From assembly GCF_001548395.1 (NCBI RefSeq), contig NZ_AP017367.1, forward strand, positions 4,811,001 through 4,875,000: a stretch of 64,000 nucleotides of DNA. Direction: 5' to 3'. Positions 8,547-18,051 of this stretch are shown here, one piece after another; the stretch's first letter is position 1; every line of letters begins with the position of its first letter. This DNA is from Leptolyngbya sp. O-77 (lineage in GTDB: Bacteria > Cyanobacteriota > Cyanobacteriia > Elainellales > Elainellaceae). Under the pieces are notes generated by a model that was not told the origin of the DNA, did no database searches, and saw only the letters and a list, made by a program, of their open reading frames with translations. A program made the position numbers and the translations under genes.

Positions 8547-10166
8547 CTACCTCGACTCCAGCGGCAGAAACACCGTCAGCACTTCGCCTCGCTGGGGTCT
8601 TTGTTTCACAATCAGCTTGCCGCCTAGCGCCTGGAACAGATTTTTAGTCACTGCTAGGCTGAGGCTGAGGCTGCCGGTTTCCGGCTGGAACATCAGCAGT
8701 TGCCCCAGCGATTTTAGCGGTGGCACAAAGCCTAGATTAGCTCCGGCTGGGTCGGCGGCTGGCTGTTCTGCCTCGAACTGGAGCTTGAGCTGGTGTCCGG
8801 CTAGCTCCACCTGGAGGCGAATTTCGCTCCCTGGCGCAAGGGTCTGCGTGAGTCGGTCGATCAGCCCTGTCAACACCTGATCAAATAGGTTGGGGTCGGT
8901 GACGACGTTCGGCAGCTTTTGCGGCAGTTCGACCTTGAGTTCTAAACTGCGCTGGCTGGCCAGTTGCTTCCACCGAGACACGTTTTGCTCGAACACCTGC
9001 GCCAGAGACACCGGGGCCAGCGGCATCAGCGGATGCTTGACCGGAGCCGTCTCCAGTTCTGCGGCTCGGAAAATCAGGTTAAACCGATCGATTTGTTCGG
9101 TGCATTCCTGGTCGATGACTTGCAGGCGCTTTAGCACGTCGGGGCTGAGGTCTTTGCGCTTGAGCAGGAGCCGCGTCAGGGTGCGGATGGTGGTTAGCGG
9201 GGTGCGGACTTCGTGGGCGATCGCCTGCAAGAGTTCCATATCCAGGTGTTCGCTCTTGGCGCTCAGCAGATCATCTGCCTCTGCCTGGCCCTTGCGGCTA
9301 GCGTTGTTGCCATTGGTCGAGCTTGACTGCTGCAAGCCCAGGGCGATCGCCTCGCCATCGTGGAGCCAGTGCAAGGGCGACACCGCCACCACTTCGGCCG
9401 ATTCGTCTTTGGCGCTGGGGCGATCGCCCAATGTTGGCAGCGAGTTGGGGTGGGCTTCCCACTCCAGCGGCTCTGGCAAAAAGTCGAGCATCAGCCGATT
9501 GAACCGGGACACTAGTCGATAGTCAGGCAGCGCCGTGGGACAATCGTCGGGACGATTTGGATCAAGCGGCATGAACTGGATGACCAGTGGCTCGATCTGT
9601 CCCAAAATGCCTGCGCCCGCAAACAGCAGCCGCGCCCGCAGCGCTTGCCACGCCGCCCGTACCACCACCGGGTCAAAGGACAGCATAAACGCAGGCGTGC
9701 CTTCCAGATCTTCCCCCAGCACCATGACCAGCCCAAAGGTCGGCGTTAGCACCAGACAAAACTGCTCCGCCGCCAGCGGATCGTTGGGCATGAGGGGCAC
9801 TGTGGCTGCCGTAGAGCCGTGCGGGGCGTTATGCTGGGCCGAGGGCAACAGCCGAAACGGCAGCCACGAGGCTGTTTCTAGCGCATTTACCGTGAAATTC
9901 CAGGTGGCAACCCGCGCCACGAGATCGGGCACTTCCAGCACAGGCAGCGGCCCCGACAGCACCAACGCCTGGGCTTTTGCTTTTGATGTGCGAGATTTTG
10001 GGTCGGTGGGCAGTGTTTCCAGAAGCAGATGGTTGAGCGCGGCGATCGCCCCCCACCATTCGCGCTCAGCCTTAAGCTGCTGCCGGGCCACAGGGCCAGG
10101 CTGCCGCACCGGGCTTTCTGCCTGGGCAACGACTTCACTGAGGGTGGGTAGATACCACTTATGCAC
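8547..10166 (-). CDS. Two-component sensor histidine kinase
   Basis: The 539-residue kinase has an N-terminal sensory region (about 1-240) that resembles the DICT type around residues 130-180. A HisKA dimerisation domain follows with HEVRTPL (H318 is the phospho-acceptor), then an HATPase domain with a G-type motif TGSLSLSLAVTKNLFQALGG (498-517). The N-box reads QVLTGLIDRLTQTL (430-443), so the usual ATP/Mg-binding Asn is not obvious. No membrane segment is seen, so the sensor is likely soluble. The GTG at 10166 gives a start of VHKWYLPTLSEVV; the open frame upstream of it consists of tandem-repeat sequence and was not included. No response regulator is adjacent. Confidence 0.85.
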   Translation of the reverse strand: MHKWYLPTLSEVVAQAESPVRQPGPVARQQLKAEREWWGAIAALNHLLLETLPTDPKSRTSKAKAQALVLSGPLPVLEVPDLVARVATWNFTVNALETASWLPFRLLPSAQHNAPHGSTAATVPLMPNDPLAAEQFCLVLTPTFGLVMVLGEDLEGTPAFMLSFDPVVVRAAWQALRARLLFAGAGILGQIEPLVIQFMPLDPNRPDDCPTALPDYRLVSRFNRLMLDFLPEPLEWEAHPNSLPTLGDRPSAKDESAEVVAVSPLHWLHDGEAIALGLQQSSSTNGNNASRKGQAEADDLLSAKSEHLDMELLQAIAHEVRTPLTTIRTLTRLLLKRKDLSPDVLKRLQVIDQECTEQIDRFNLIFRAAELETAPVKHPLMPLAPVSLAQVFEQNVSRWKQLASQRSLELKVELPQKLPNVVTDPNLFDQVLTGLIDRLTQTLAPGSEIRLQVELAGHQLKLQFEAEQPAADPAGANLGFVPPLKSLGQLLMFQPETGSLSLSLAVTKNLFQALGGKLIVKQRPQRGEVLTVFLPLESR

Positions 10167-10246
10167 GGCTGCGCGTCCTGGAAACAAAGGGTTCCAATGT
10201 CGATGAGTGCAGAGCGGCGAGAGAGAACGCGGCTGCAATTGCCTTT

Positions 10247-10299
10247 GAGAAGGTTCTTTTGAGAAGGTTCTTTTGAGAAGGTTCTTTTGAGAAGGTTCT
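10247..10299. repeat. Tandem 14-bp repeat, four units
   Basis: The unit gagaaggttctttt occurs three times in full and a fourth time in part, with no mismatch. It lies 81 bases upstream of the start of the sensor kinase gene, within its presumed leader or promoter. Confidence 0.9.
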
Positions 10300-10328
10300 A
10301 CAGAGGCAGTATACCCGCAGGCATCCGT

Positions 10329-10363
10329 CTCTGGCACATCTCTCTGGCACATCTCTCTGGCAC
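10329..10363. repeat. Tandem 13-bp repeat, about three units
   Basis: The unit ctctctggcacat occurs about 2.7 times, immediately upstream of the 14-bp array. A further doublet (gcacagggctaa) follows at about 10382-10408. The three different repeats are packed into 160 bases between two divergent genes. Confidence 0.8.
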
Positions 10364-10522
10364 AACCCATGCCGCTGACTGGCACAGGGCTAATTAGCAC
10401 AGGGCTAACGGGTAGAAGGGCGATCGCGCCCTGCCATCTCATGCTCCTATATAAGACGATATCGACAAACTCCCAGAGAGCCTAGCTCTAGAACCGAACT
10501 CAACGGTCGCAATGCCCGCCCT

Positions 10523-11134
10523 ATGATGAAAGAGCAAAGGCTGGGGATTGGAAATTTGGCGGGTGTGATTGTGGTGTGTCCGGGGGTGCATTCGCCCCAG
10601 TTGACGGAGGCGTTTTTGCGGGCAATCGCGCTGGAGGCGCTGGGCGGAGCATCAGTCTGCATAGTGCCGGGCGATCGCCTACCCGTTTATGCGCCGCTGC
10701 CTGTGCTGAGTTTTTTGCAGCAGCGCCTGGGCGCTCCCTGGAATGCGCCGCCTGTGCTGTTTCTGGGCTTTAGCGCGGGGGTGGTGGGGCTGGCGGCGGT
10801 CGCGCCTGTCTGGCAAGCGCTGGGTGGAACGGTGCAAGGGCTAATCGCGCTGGACGGCTGGGGGGTGCCGCTAGCGGGCAATTTCCCGATTCATCGACTC
10901 AGCCACGATCGCTTTACTGACTGGAGTTCGGCGCTGCTGGATGTGCCCCTGGATCTGCTCACTGCTGCGGCAAGGGGCGATCGCTTTTATGCAGAGCCAG
11001 CCGTAGCGCATCTAGACCTGTGGCGATCGCCCCACATGACGACGGGCTGGTGGCATTCGGCATCGGGGTCTCAGGTGTTTACCACGGCGGCGGCGTGCCT
11101 GCAAGCGCTGATTCAGACCGCTGTTGCTCAATGA
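10523..11134 (+). CDS. Conserved cyanobacterial protein with an alpha/beta-hydrolase-like elbow
   Basis: The 203-residue protein starts with a beta strand GVIVVCPGVHSPQLTEAFL, and residues around 82-90 read LFLGFSAGVVG, a G-x-S-x-G elbow like that of serine hydrolases. It has no signal peptide and no clear membrane span. I do not recognise a characterised homologue; proteins of this kind are annotated as hypothetical in cyanobacteria. A short hydrolase domain is possible, but the acid and histidine of a triad cannot be assigned with confidence. The ATG at 10523 (or the next codon) is the first in frame. The next gene begins 40 bases downstream on the same strand. Confidence 0.65.
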   Translation: MMKEQRLGIGNLAGVIVVCPGVHSPQLTEAFLRAIALEALGGASVCIVPGDRLPVYAPLPVLSFLQQRLGAPWNAPPVLFLGFSAGVVGLAAVAPVWQALGGTVQGLIALDGWGVPLAGNFPIHRLSHDRFTDWSSALLDVPLDLLTAAARGDRFYAEPAVAHLDLWRSPHMTTGWWHSASGSQVFTTAAACLQALIQTAVAQ

Positions 11135-11173
11135 CCGCTTTAGGGTCGCATATCCACCTAATCGACAACCCCA

Positions 11174-11698
11174 ATGCTCCACTCCACACCTGAACTAGAA
11201 ACGCAGCAACTTTATCTACAACAGTTTCAACCCAGCGATCTAGATGCGCTGGCGGCGCTATGCGCCAAGCCAGACGTGATGCGCTATGTGGGGCATGGTA
11301 TTCGCACACGGGAGGAAACCCAGACGGGGCTGCATCGCATGATGGCGCACTGGCAAGCGCACGGCTTTGGCATGTGGAAGCTGCTGGAAAAAGAGACAGG
11401 CGCTTTTGTTGGGCGAGCAGGGCTGAGTTATCTGGACAGGACACCGGAGATCGAAGTGGGGTATATGCTCGATCGCCCGTTTTGGGGACGTGGGCTGGCC
11501 ACCGAAGCGGCGCGGGCCAGCCTCCAGTTTGGGTTTGACACGCTGGGGCTAACGCGAATTGTGGCGATCGCCCGCCCCGAAAACCTGGCTTCGCAGCGCG
11601 TCATGCAAAAACTCGGTATGACCTACGAAAAAGACGCTTTTTATTACAACTGTGAGGTCGTATATTGGGCGATCGCCCGCGAAAACTTTTCGCTATAA
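11174..11698 (+). CDS. GNAT family N-acetyltransferase (RimJ/RimL-like)
   Basis: The 174-residue protein has the layout of RimJ/RimL-type acetyltransferases. ETQQLYLQQFQPSDLDALAAL lies near the start, a central strand is IEVGYMLDRPFWGRGLATEA (about 98-117) containing the acetyl-CoA pyrophosphate-binding loop GRGLATEA, and LTRIVAIARPENLASQRVMQKLGM (about 136-159) is the classic C-terminal motif. It would transfer acetyl groups from acetyl-CoA to a protein N-terminus or small amine; the acceptor is unknown. The length fits the family. It follows the previous gene closely and may share its transcript. Confidence 0.9.
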   Translation: MLHSTPELETQQLYLQQFQPSDLDALAALCAKPDVMRYVGHGIRTREETQTGLHRMMAHWQAHGFGMWKLLEKETGAFVGRAGLSYLDRTPEIEVGYMLDRPFWGRGLATEAARASLQFGFDTLGLTRIVAIARPENLASQRVMQKLGMTYEKDAFYYNCEVVYWAIARENFSL

Positions 11699-11788
11699 CG
11701 CACCCTAACCCCTTTCCGAACGAAACTAGCCTGAGACTGCCTTCAAACTGGCGTAGAAGGGAAGAATAGAGCAATACACTAAACTCAA

Positions 11789-11869
11789 TGCGGATGGCGA
11801 GACTCGAACTCGCAAGGCAAAGCCACACGCCCCTCAAACGTGCGCGTATACCAATTCCGCCACATCCGC
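11789..11869 (-). tRNA. tRNA-Leu (anticodon GAG)
   Basis: The minus strand has acceptor arms GCGGATG/CATCCGC and an anticodon stem CACGT/GCGTG with loop TTGAGGG. It also has a short class II variable arm (TGGCTTTGCCT) and a T-arm GCGAGTTCGAGTCTCGC. The anticodon GAG reads CUC/CUU leucine codons. CCA is not encoded. Confidence 0.95.
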
Positions 11870-12116
11870 GTGGGGGAAACGGGCAAATCAGCATGAGGGA
11901 TCACTGCTGACTTACTCACAGTCTTTAACTGTACTCCAAAATCGCGCAATCGTCCAAGCCACGCGCTGCAAATTTGCCACCAATTTCTCGCCAATTTCGC
12001 CTATGTTTTTCTCAGGGTTAGAAAATTTTTGCATCCCTCAAGTTTTACGCCTCTCATTGTTGCGTCCTCTCAAGGGGTGCGCCTCGTCTCGGTTGGGCCC
12101 ATTTCGTTAGCCGCTG

Positions 12117-13673
12117 ATGCTGTCTCCTTCTTCGCCCAACTCACTCCCAAAGCCGCTGGTTGACCTAGAGCAGCGAATGCGCCCGCTTCTGCCCGCCAGC
12201 CTCTATGCCGCGCTGTGGGTCGATCCCACCGCCGACACGCTGATGCAGGTGTTTCAGCACCTACGCACGATGCAGCAGGTGTTGCATGACTACATGCCCC
12301 GCCAGGTGTCCGAAGCGCCGCCCATGCCAGGAGAACTGCGCTATGGCTGGCAGGAGGGGACGCTGCTGTTTACCGATTTGGCGGGCTTCACGCCCCTGCT
12401 AGAGGCAAATGCGGATGCAGGTCAGGAGGGCGCGGCGGCGCTGTTGACGCTGATTAACCAGTATTTCTCCAGCATGATTGAAATTGTCAGCAAGTCGGGG
12501 GGCGACCTGCTGGAGTTTACGGGAGATGCCATGCTGGTGCAGTTTTTGCCAGGGCGAGATGGCAGCGATGCGGCGCAGGCGGTGCGGGCGGGTCTGCGAA
12601 TGCAGCGGGCAATGACTCAATTCACTGCGCTGGAAATGCCCCAGGGTCAGTTTTCGCTGGAGATGCGGGTGGGCATTCATTCTGGCCGATTTCTAACAGC
12701 GGATATTGGCACGCCAGAGCGCATGGGGCGGGTGCTGCTGGGAAAGACGGTGCAGCAGGCGAAGCGGGCAGAGTCGGCTAGCGATGTGGGGCGGGTGTGC
12801 GTGAGTCGGGAAGTGGGCGATCGCCTGGGGAATGAATTTCCGCTCCAGCCGCTCGATGCCCAGCACAGCCTGGTGATTGACCAGCTTAGCCCGGAGGAAC
12901 TGGGAGAATATGACATCACGCTGCCCCGTCGCCGCATGGCTTCATCAATGCTGATGGATCGCAGCATCCTCGGTCTGAGTGAGGAAATTCAGAAGTCGGT
13001 AGGTCTGGTAGAGCCGCTGGCCAGCTACTTGCCCGCGCCGATTCTGAACCTGCTGGTGGAATGCGCTGCTCAGCGTCAGATCCCGCCCGCCTTTCCAACG
13101 CCGACTGTGGTCTTTGTTAACCTCATGGGGCTGCCCGAAGCGGTAGATCTGGCCTCACCCGATGAAGTGGATCTGCTGGTGCGCCGCTATTCGCAGGCGT
13201 TTGCGCTGATCCATGCCAGCGTGCGATCGCGCGGCGGCATTTTGCAAAAGGTGACCTATCATTCCCTCGGTTCCGACATGCTGGTCTACTTCGGAGCGCT
13301 AGGCAGCCACCCCGAAGATGCGCTGCGGGCGGCGGACATGGCTCTGGAGGTTCGCCAAATCGTCCGCCAGCTTGCACCACCACGATCTGCGAGTCAGCCT
13401 GTGGACATCGCCTGTCGCATCGGCCTCGACCAGGGCCCAGTGTTTGCCGCCGAAATCGGCTCGCCCCGCGCCCGCCGCGAGTTTAATATCCTGGGGGACC
13501 CCGTGAACACGGCCGCCCGCCTGATGACCCTTGCCAGCAGTGGACAAATTTTGCTGACGGAATCGGTGTATCGGGCGATCGCCCCCCACTATCCCTGCAT
13601 GCCCATCGGTAATTTGGTTCTCAAGGGCAAAACCACACCCCAGCCCACCTTTGAGCTTGAATCCCCTGTTTGA
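12117..13673 (+). CDS. Protein with two class III nucleotide cyclase domains
   Basis: The 518-residue soluble protein has two cyclase homology domains. Domain 1 (about 80-235) has both metal-binding aspartates, D87 in FTDLAGFT and D137 in EFTGDAML, but the transition-state motif is changed to VQQAKRAE (212-219). Domain 2 (about 328-490) has N335 in place of the first aspartate, yet keeps D387 and an intact VNTAAR with N464 and R468. The two halves look complementary, like the C1/C2 pair of mammalian adenylyl cyclase, and could form one intramolecular active site making cAMP or cGMP. Substrate specificity cannot be decided. An N-terminal segment of about 75 residues is unassigned. Confidence 0.85.
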   Translation: MLSPSSPNSLPKPLVDLEQRMRPLLPASLYAALWVDPTADTLMQVFQHLRTMQQVLHDYMPRQVSEAPPMPGELRYGWQEGTLLFTDLAGFTPLLEANADAGQEGAAALLTLINQYFSSMIEIVSKSGGDLLEFTGDAMLVQFLPGRDGSDAAQAVRAGLRMQRAMTQFTALEMPQGQFSLEMRVGIHSGRFLTADIGTPERMGRVLLGKTVQQAKRAESASDVGRVCVSREVGDRLGNEFPLQPLDAQHSLVIDQLSPEELGEYDITLPRRRMASSMLMDRSILGLSEEIQKSVGLVEPLASYLPAPILNLLVECAAQRQIPPAFPTPTVVFVNLMGLPEAVDLASPDEVDLLVRRYSQAFALIHASVRSRGGILQKVTYHSLGSDMLVYFGALGSHPEDALRAADMALEVRQIVRQLAPPRSASQPVDIACRIGLDQGPVFAAEIGSPRARREFNILGDPVNTAARLMTLASSGQILLTESVYRAIAPHYPCMPIGNLVLKGKTTPQPTFELESPV

Positions 13674-14227
13674 GAGGAAGACGCATTAAGTTCCAATCCC
13701 AGCTTCAGGCTCAAAAAAATTGTCCTGACTGAAACAGGGGTTGCTATCATTAAGCCGTTTTTCAGAGCAATTTTTGCAGCGCTCTGAAAAGCAGGCTTCA
13801 GCGCGACTTGTGCAGATACAGCATGGTTTTTCAGATGACTTATCCACACGCCAAACTCCAGATTCAAAGCCGCCTTTACGCTTTCTCTGAGGGAAAATTA
13901 TAGGGCGATCGCATACGGATTCAGTTTTATGTCAAAAAGGACACTTGGTTAATTGAATTAATCAGTTGGCATGTTAATTTCATCGCTCTAGATTGGGCAA
14001 CCTTGCCTTATCACATTTGTTTCAAACGCTAGAGTTCAGGTTCAACCTCCTGGCAAGGTCACGTCCTAGTTCCCTTCCTCAACCTTCCAAAGAGTTCTCA
14101 AACATGCTCTCAGAAGCATGAAACAGAACTCCGAAAAAATTCCGATGTTCCCGATCTAGCAACACAGAATCCCTTTTCCCCCCTCCGTACTTCCTCCCGC
14201 TGTTCAAGTTCGTTAGGAAAACAGTTA
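13674..14227. other. Intergenic region upstream of the large RTX gene, with one hairpin
   Basis: The region has no gene that I can support. It contains a 10-bp perfect inverted repeat (ttttcagagc at 13759-13768, gctctgaaaa at 13781-13790) that may terminate the cyclase transcript or form part of a leader. The segment from about 13900 to 14220 is less GC-rich than the flanking genes and should hold the promoter of the secreted protein gene. Confidence 0.5.
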
Positions 14228-17200
14228 ATGGCTACTCTGATTGGAACCCCCGGCCCGGACTTTTTGCTTGGTACTCCTGATGCTGATCTCATTTTTGGTG
14301 AAGATGGAGATGACTACCTCCTCGGCGCTGCTGGCGACGATCAAATTAACAGTGGCAACGGCAACGACCTGCTCCAAGGCAATGCAGGCAATGACCTGAT
14401 AGACGGTGGATCTGGAGACGATACCCTCTCCGGCGGCATCGGCAATGACACCCTCAATGGTGGCGACGGCGACGACTTGATCTATGCCGACAGCGGCCTC
14501 AATCGGCTAAATGGTGGACAAGGAGCCGATACGCTGGTCGCGGGCACTGGCGGGCGCGATGTCATGACCGGCGGCCCCGGCCGCGATGTGTTTGTCCTGG
14601 CCAACGGCACGGGCGGTAGTCGCCGGAGAAACGCCAACGTTATCGCCGATTTCAATCCCAACCAAGACCGCATTGGTCTAGCAGGCGATCTTCGCTTCAA
14701 TAACCTCAGCATCGTCCAGGGCACAGGCAACAACCGCAACAACGTCATCATCCGAAATCGTCAGACGGGTGAATTTTTGGCAATTGTCCGGAATGTGAAC
14801 GTCAGCCGCCTCACCCGCACCAACGTCGTCGCCTTCCCGCTGCCTGCCCGCGACACCACGCCGCCCAGCGCTGCCAACCTAGTCATCGCCAATCCCAATA
14901 TCACTGTTGCGGGGGGAACTACCCAGACCTTCACCATTCAATATGCCGATGCGGTTCAGCTCAATAGCCTCAGCTTCCGCAATGGCAACCTGCTCGTCAC
15001 AGGCCCCAACGGTTTTGTCCAGGGGGCGCAGTTGGTCGGCTTTACACCCGTCGGCAATGGCACTTCCCGCACCGTGACCTATCAAATCACCGCCCCCGGC
15101 GGCACTTGGGATGCCAACGACAACGGCACCTACCAGGTTTCGCTGCAAGCCGGACAAATCTTCGACACCAGCGGCAACGCAGCGCCTCCCGCAACGCTCG
15201 GCAGCTTTAATGTCAGCGTGCCAATCCCTATCGTGCCTGTTAGCGTTGCCGTCTCGCCCGCCAACGTGGTCGAAGACAGCGGTGGCACTCTGGTCTACAC
15301 CTTCACCCGCACCACCTACATTCGCAACGCCCTGACCGTCAACTTCACCCTGGGCGGCACTGCTACGCGCGGCAGTGACTACAACGTGACGGGAGCCAGC
15401 ATCACTGGCAGTACGGGTACGATCATCTTTGCCCCTAACGCCAGCACCGCTACTATCCGAGTCACTCCCATCGCCGACAATCTGGTTGAGCCAAACGAAA
15501 CGGTCATCGTGGCGCTGGCTCCTGGGGTAGGCTATAGTCTGGCTTCTGCCAGCAGCGCCACAGGCACCATCATCGACGACGAGAGCCAAATCGCGCTGTC
15601 TGTTTCTCCTGCCAGCGTCCTAGAAGATAGTGGCAGCGAGCTGGTCTATACCTTCACTCGTACGGGTTTCCTCGACCGCAGCATCACGGTTAGTTTTGGC
15701 GTGGGCGGCACCGCAGGCTTCGGCGTGACGAGTGACTATACTGTGAACGCACCGCCAGGGACTACGTTTACCTATGGGGCATCGGCGGGCACGATTACCT
15801 TTGGCGCAGGGGAAAGCACCAAAACGCTCCGTATTCGTCCCAATGCAGACACAGTAGTTGAACCTGATGAAACCGTCGCCCTTACCCTGAACAACGGGGT
15901 GGGTTATGCTCGGCTGACCACGGCTCCTGTGGTTGGCACCATCCTAAACGACGATAGTTCAGTGAGCGTGGCGGTTTTGCCCAATACTGTGCTAGAAGAC
16001 AGCGGTACGGGTATGGTCTACACCTTCACCCGCAACGGATTCACAGGCAACGCAATCACGGTGAACTTTACAGTTGGCGGCACGGCAACCCTGGGCGGCC
16101 CAAGCTCAGACTATACGATTACGGGCGCAACGGTCACGGGCGGCACAGGCACCATCAGTTTCGCAGCCGGAGAAACCACCAAGACTATCACCGTCACGCC
16201 TACCAGCGACAACGTCGTGGAGCCGAATGAAACCGTTGTGGTTGGGGTTGCGGCTGGCACGGGCTATATTGTCGGCACATCCAGCAACGCGACGGGCACG
16301 ATTCAAAACGATGATTCTAGCGTCCAGCTTTCGGTATCGCCTAGCAGCGTGCTAGAGGATAGCGGTAATGATCTAGTCTTTACCTTCACCCGTACAGCTT
16401 TCCTCGATCGCCCGATTACGGTCAACTTCGGCGTGGGCGGCACAGCTACCTTCAGCACCGACTACACGGTGTCTGCGCCCGTCGGCACGACCTTTACCTA
16501 CACGGCGCTGGGGGGAACGGTGCAATTTGCAGCGGGCGAATCGACCAAGACGATCCTCGTGAAGCCCGTTGCAGACTCCAACCTGGAGCCGAATGAACTG
16601 GTGACGCTGACCCTGCAACCGGGGACAGGCTACACGCCCGTCAGCACCACGCCAGTCTCCGGCATCATCGAAGACGACGACGCAATCGTGACACTAACGG
16701 TTTCGCCCGACAATGTTTTGGAAGACAGCGGACAGGAAATTGTCTACACTTTTACGCGAGTAGGGGCAATGAGCCGTGAACTGACGGTGAGCTTCACGGT
16801 CGGCGGGACGGCAGTATTTGGCACGGCGGGCAATGACTATACCGTCGAAGGCGCAGCCAGCTTTAACCCCACGGCGGGCACGATTAAGTTTGCGCCCGGT
16901 GCGACTACGGCGGTTTTGCGGATTAAGCCCGTTGCAGATCTAGACACAATTGAGCCAGACGAAACCATCAGCCTGACGCTGGTCAACGGGCCGGGCTATA
17001 CCTCTGGCACGGCCAGTCCGCAGGTCAGCACTATCCGCAACGATGACGGCATCGTCACCAATACGAACGATTCTGGAGCGGGGTCGCTGCGCCAGGCGAT
17101 TATTGCCGCGAACAATAACAACTCGATCCTTAACCCAACGATTACCTTTGCGCCATCAGTGAGCGGCACGATTCAACTTGCCTCAGCGTTGCCTACTCTG

Positions 17201-17926
17201 TCGCGCAATATGACGATCGATGGCCCTGGCGCTGGAACGCTTACTATTTCACGAAATTCGACAGACAACTTCAGGATCTTTACTCTCCAATCTGGTATAG
17301 AAGCAACTATTGAAGGGCTGACGATTTCAGGCGGCAACGCAGGCATTGGGAATGGCGGTGGTATTGCCAACCTGGGCGGCACGCTGACGCTGCAAAATCT
17401 GGTCGTGCAAAATAACCAGGCGCGGCTGGGGGGCGGCATCTTTAACCAGAGCGGCACGTTGACGTTGATCAATACCAATGTGAACACTAACGCTGCTGTG
17501 CAAACTGAGAGTCAGGGTGGCGCAGGCGGTGGTATCAGCAACCAGGCTGGCACAGTCAATATTCAGGGTGGCAGCCAGATTGTAGACAACACAGCCGTCA
17601 GCATTGGCGGTGGTGTTTCAAATGATGTGGGCGGGACGTTGAACGTGACGGGTGCCGCAGGATCGCCAATTTTGTTCTCAGGCAATATTGCTCAGAACTC
17701 TTCTGGCGGTGGTTTGTACAACGCTGGAACCTCCACTATCAACTTTGCCAACTTTGTTAACAACCGGGCGAGCAACATCGGGAGTGGGGGCGGCGGGATC
17801 TTTGTAGCGCCCGGTGGAGTTTTGACTGTGAATAACTCTATCTTTAATAACTCGCCGCTTAATACGCCGAACAACCTTGCAGGCGACTTGGCCAACTTTA
17901 CTGGCTCTGGCAATCAAGGCATTTAG
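14228..17926 (+). CDS. Large secreted RTX/Calx-beta/beta-helix repeat protein
   Basis: The 1232-residue protein has three parts. Residues about 8-125 hold around nine RTX nonapeptides of the GGxGxDxLx type, which bind calcium and fold after type I secretion. Residues about 336-940 contain five Calx-beta domains, each starting with a variant of SVSPxxVLEDSG..VYTFTR and ending in a DD-containing loop. Residues about 945-1232 look like a right-handed beta-helix with GGGI(A/S)N turns, as in polymorphic outer-membrane-like proteins. There is no classical signal peptide. RTX motifs are usually C-terminal next to the secretion signal, so their N-terminal position is unusual. A surface adhesin or matrix protein is likely; no enzyme domain is seen. 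Confidence 0.88.
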   Translation: MATLIGTPGPDFLLGTPDADLIFGEDGDDYLLGAAGDDQINSGNGNDLLQGNAGNDLIDGGSGDDTLSGGIGNDTLNGGDGDDLIYADSGLNRLNGGQGADTLVAGTGGRDVMTGGPGRDVFVLANGTGGSRRRNANVIADFNPNQDRIGLAGDLRFNNLSIVQGTGNNRNNVIIRNRQTGEFLAIVRNVNVSRLTRTNVVAFPLPARDTTPPSAANLVIANPNITVAGGTTQTFTIQYADAVQLNSLSFRNGNLLVTGPNGFVQGAQLVGFTPVGNGTSRTVTYQITAPGGTWDANDNGTYQVSLQAGQIFDTSGNAAPPATLGSFNVSVPIPIVPVSVAVSPANVVEDSGGTLVYTFTRTTYIRNALTVNFTLGGTATRGSDYNVTGASITGSTGTIIFAPNASTATIRVTPIADNLVEPNETVIVALAPGVGYSLASASSATGTIIDDESQIALSVSPASVLEDSGSELVYTFTRTGFLDRSITVSFGVGGTAGFGVTSDYTVNAPPGTTFTYGASAGTITFGAGESTKTLRIRPNADTVVEPDETVALTLNNGVGYARLTTAPVVGTILNDDSSVSVAVLPNTVLEDSGTGMVYTFTRNGFTGNAITVNFTVGGTATLGGPSSDYTITGATVTGGTGTISFAAGETTKTITVTPTSDNVVEPNETVVVGVAAGTGYIVGTSSNATGTIQNDDSSVQLSVSPSSVLEDSGNDLVFTFTRTAFLDRPITVNFGVGGTATFSTDYTVSAPVGTTFTYTALGGTVQFAAGESTKTILVKPVADSNLEPNELVTLTLQPGTGYTPVSTTPVSGIIEDDDAIVTLTVSPDNVLEDSGQEIVYTFTRVGAMSRELTVSFTVGGTAVFGTAGNDYTVEGAASFNPTAGTIKFAPGATTAVLRIKPVADLDTIEPDETISLTLVNGPGYTSGTASPQVSTIRNDDGIVTNTNDSGAGSLRQAIIAANNNNSILNPTITFAPSVSGTIQLASALPTLSRNMTIDGPGAGTLTISRNSTDNFRIFTLQSGIEATIEGLTISGGNAGIGNGGGIANLGGTLTLQNLVVQNNQARLGGGIFNQSGTLTLINTNVNTNAAVQTESQGGAGGGISNQAGTVNIQGGSQIVDNTAVSIGGGVSNDVGGTLNVTGAAGSPILFSGNIAQNSSGGGLYNAGTSTINFANFVNNRASNIGSGGGGIFVAPGGVLTVNNSIFNNSPLNTPNNLAGDLANFTGSGNQGI

Positions 17927-17966
17927 CCTGTATTTTGCATTGTGTGACATGAGCTAACCGCTGCTT

Positions 17967-18006
17967 AACCCGATGCGCCAGTTTGCGAGTGGTGCATCGG
18001 GTTTTT
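17967..18006 (+). terminator. Rho-independent terminator after the RTX gene
   Basis: Arms aacccgatgc and gcatcgggtt are perfectly complementary across a 17-nt loop and are followed by a T run (18002-18006). It lies 40 bases downstream of the stop codon. Confidence 0.85.
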
Positions 18007-18051
18007 CCGTTAAGAGGTTTTCGGCTGGGTATTGGGTAGGCGATCGCCCCC

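Noticed and set aside
10167..10442. N-terminal extension of the sensor kinase rich in KEPSQ/RTFSK repeats
   Set aside because: Encoded by tandem DNA repeats upstream of the typical start VHKWYLPTLSEV; no conserved residues.
14879..15589. Minus-strand open frame of 236 codons within the RTX/Calx-beta gene
   Set aside because: Low-complexity shadow of the GC-rich repeats; the plus strand has convincing domains.
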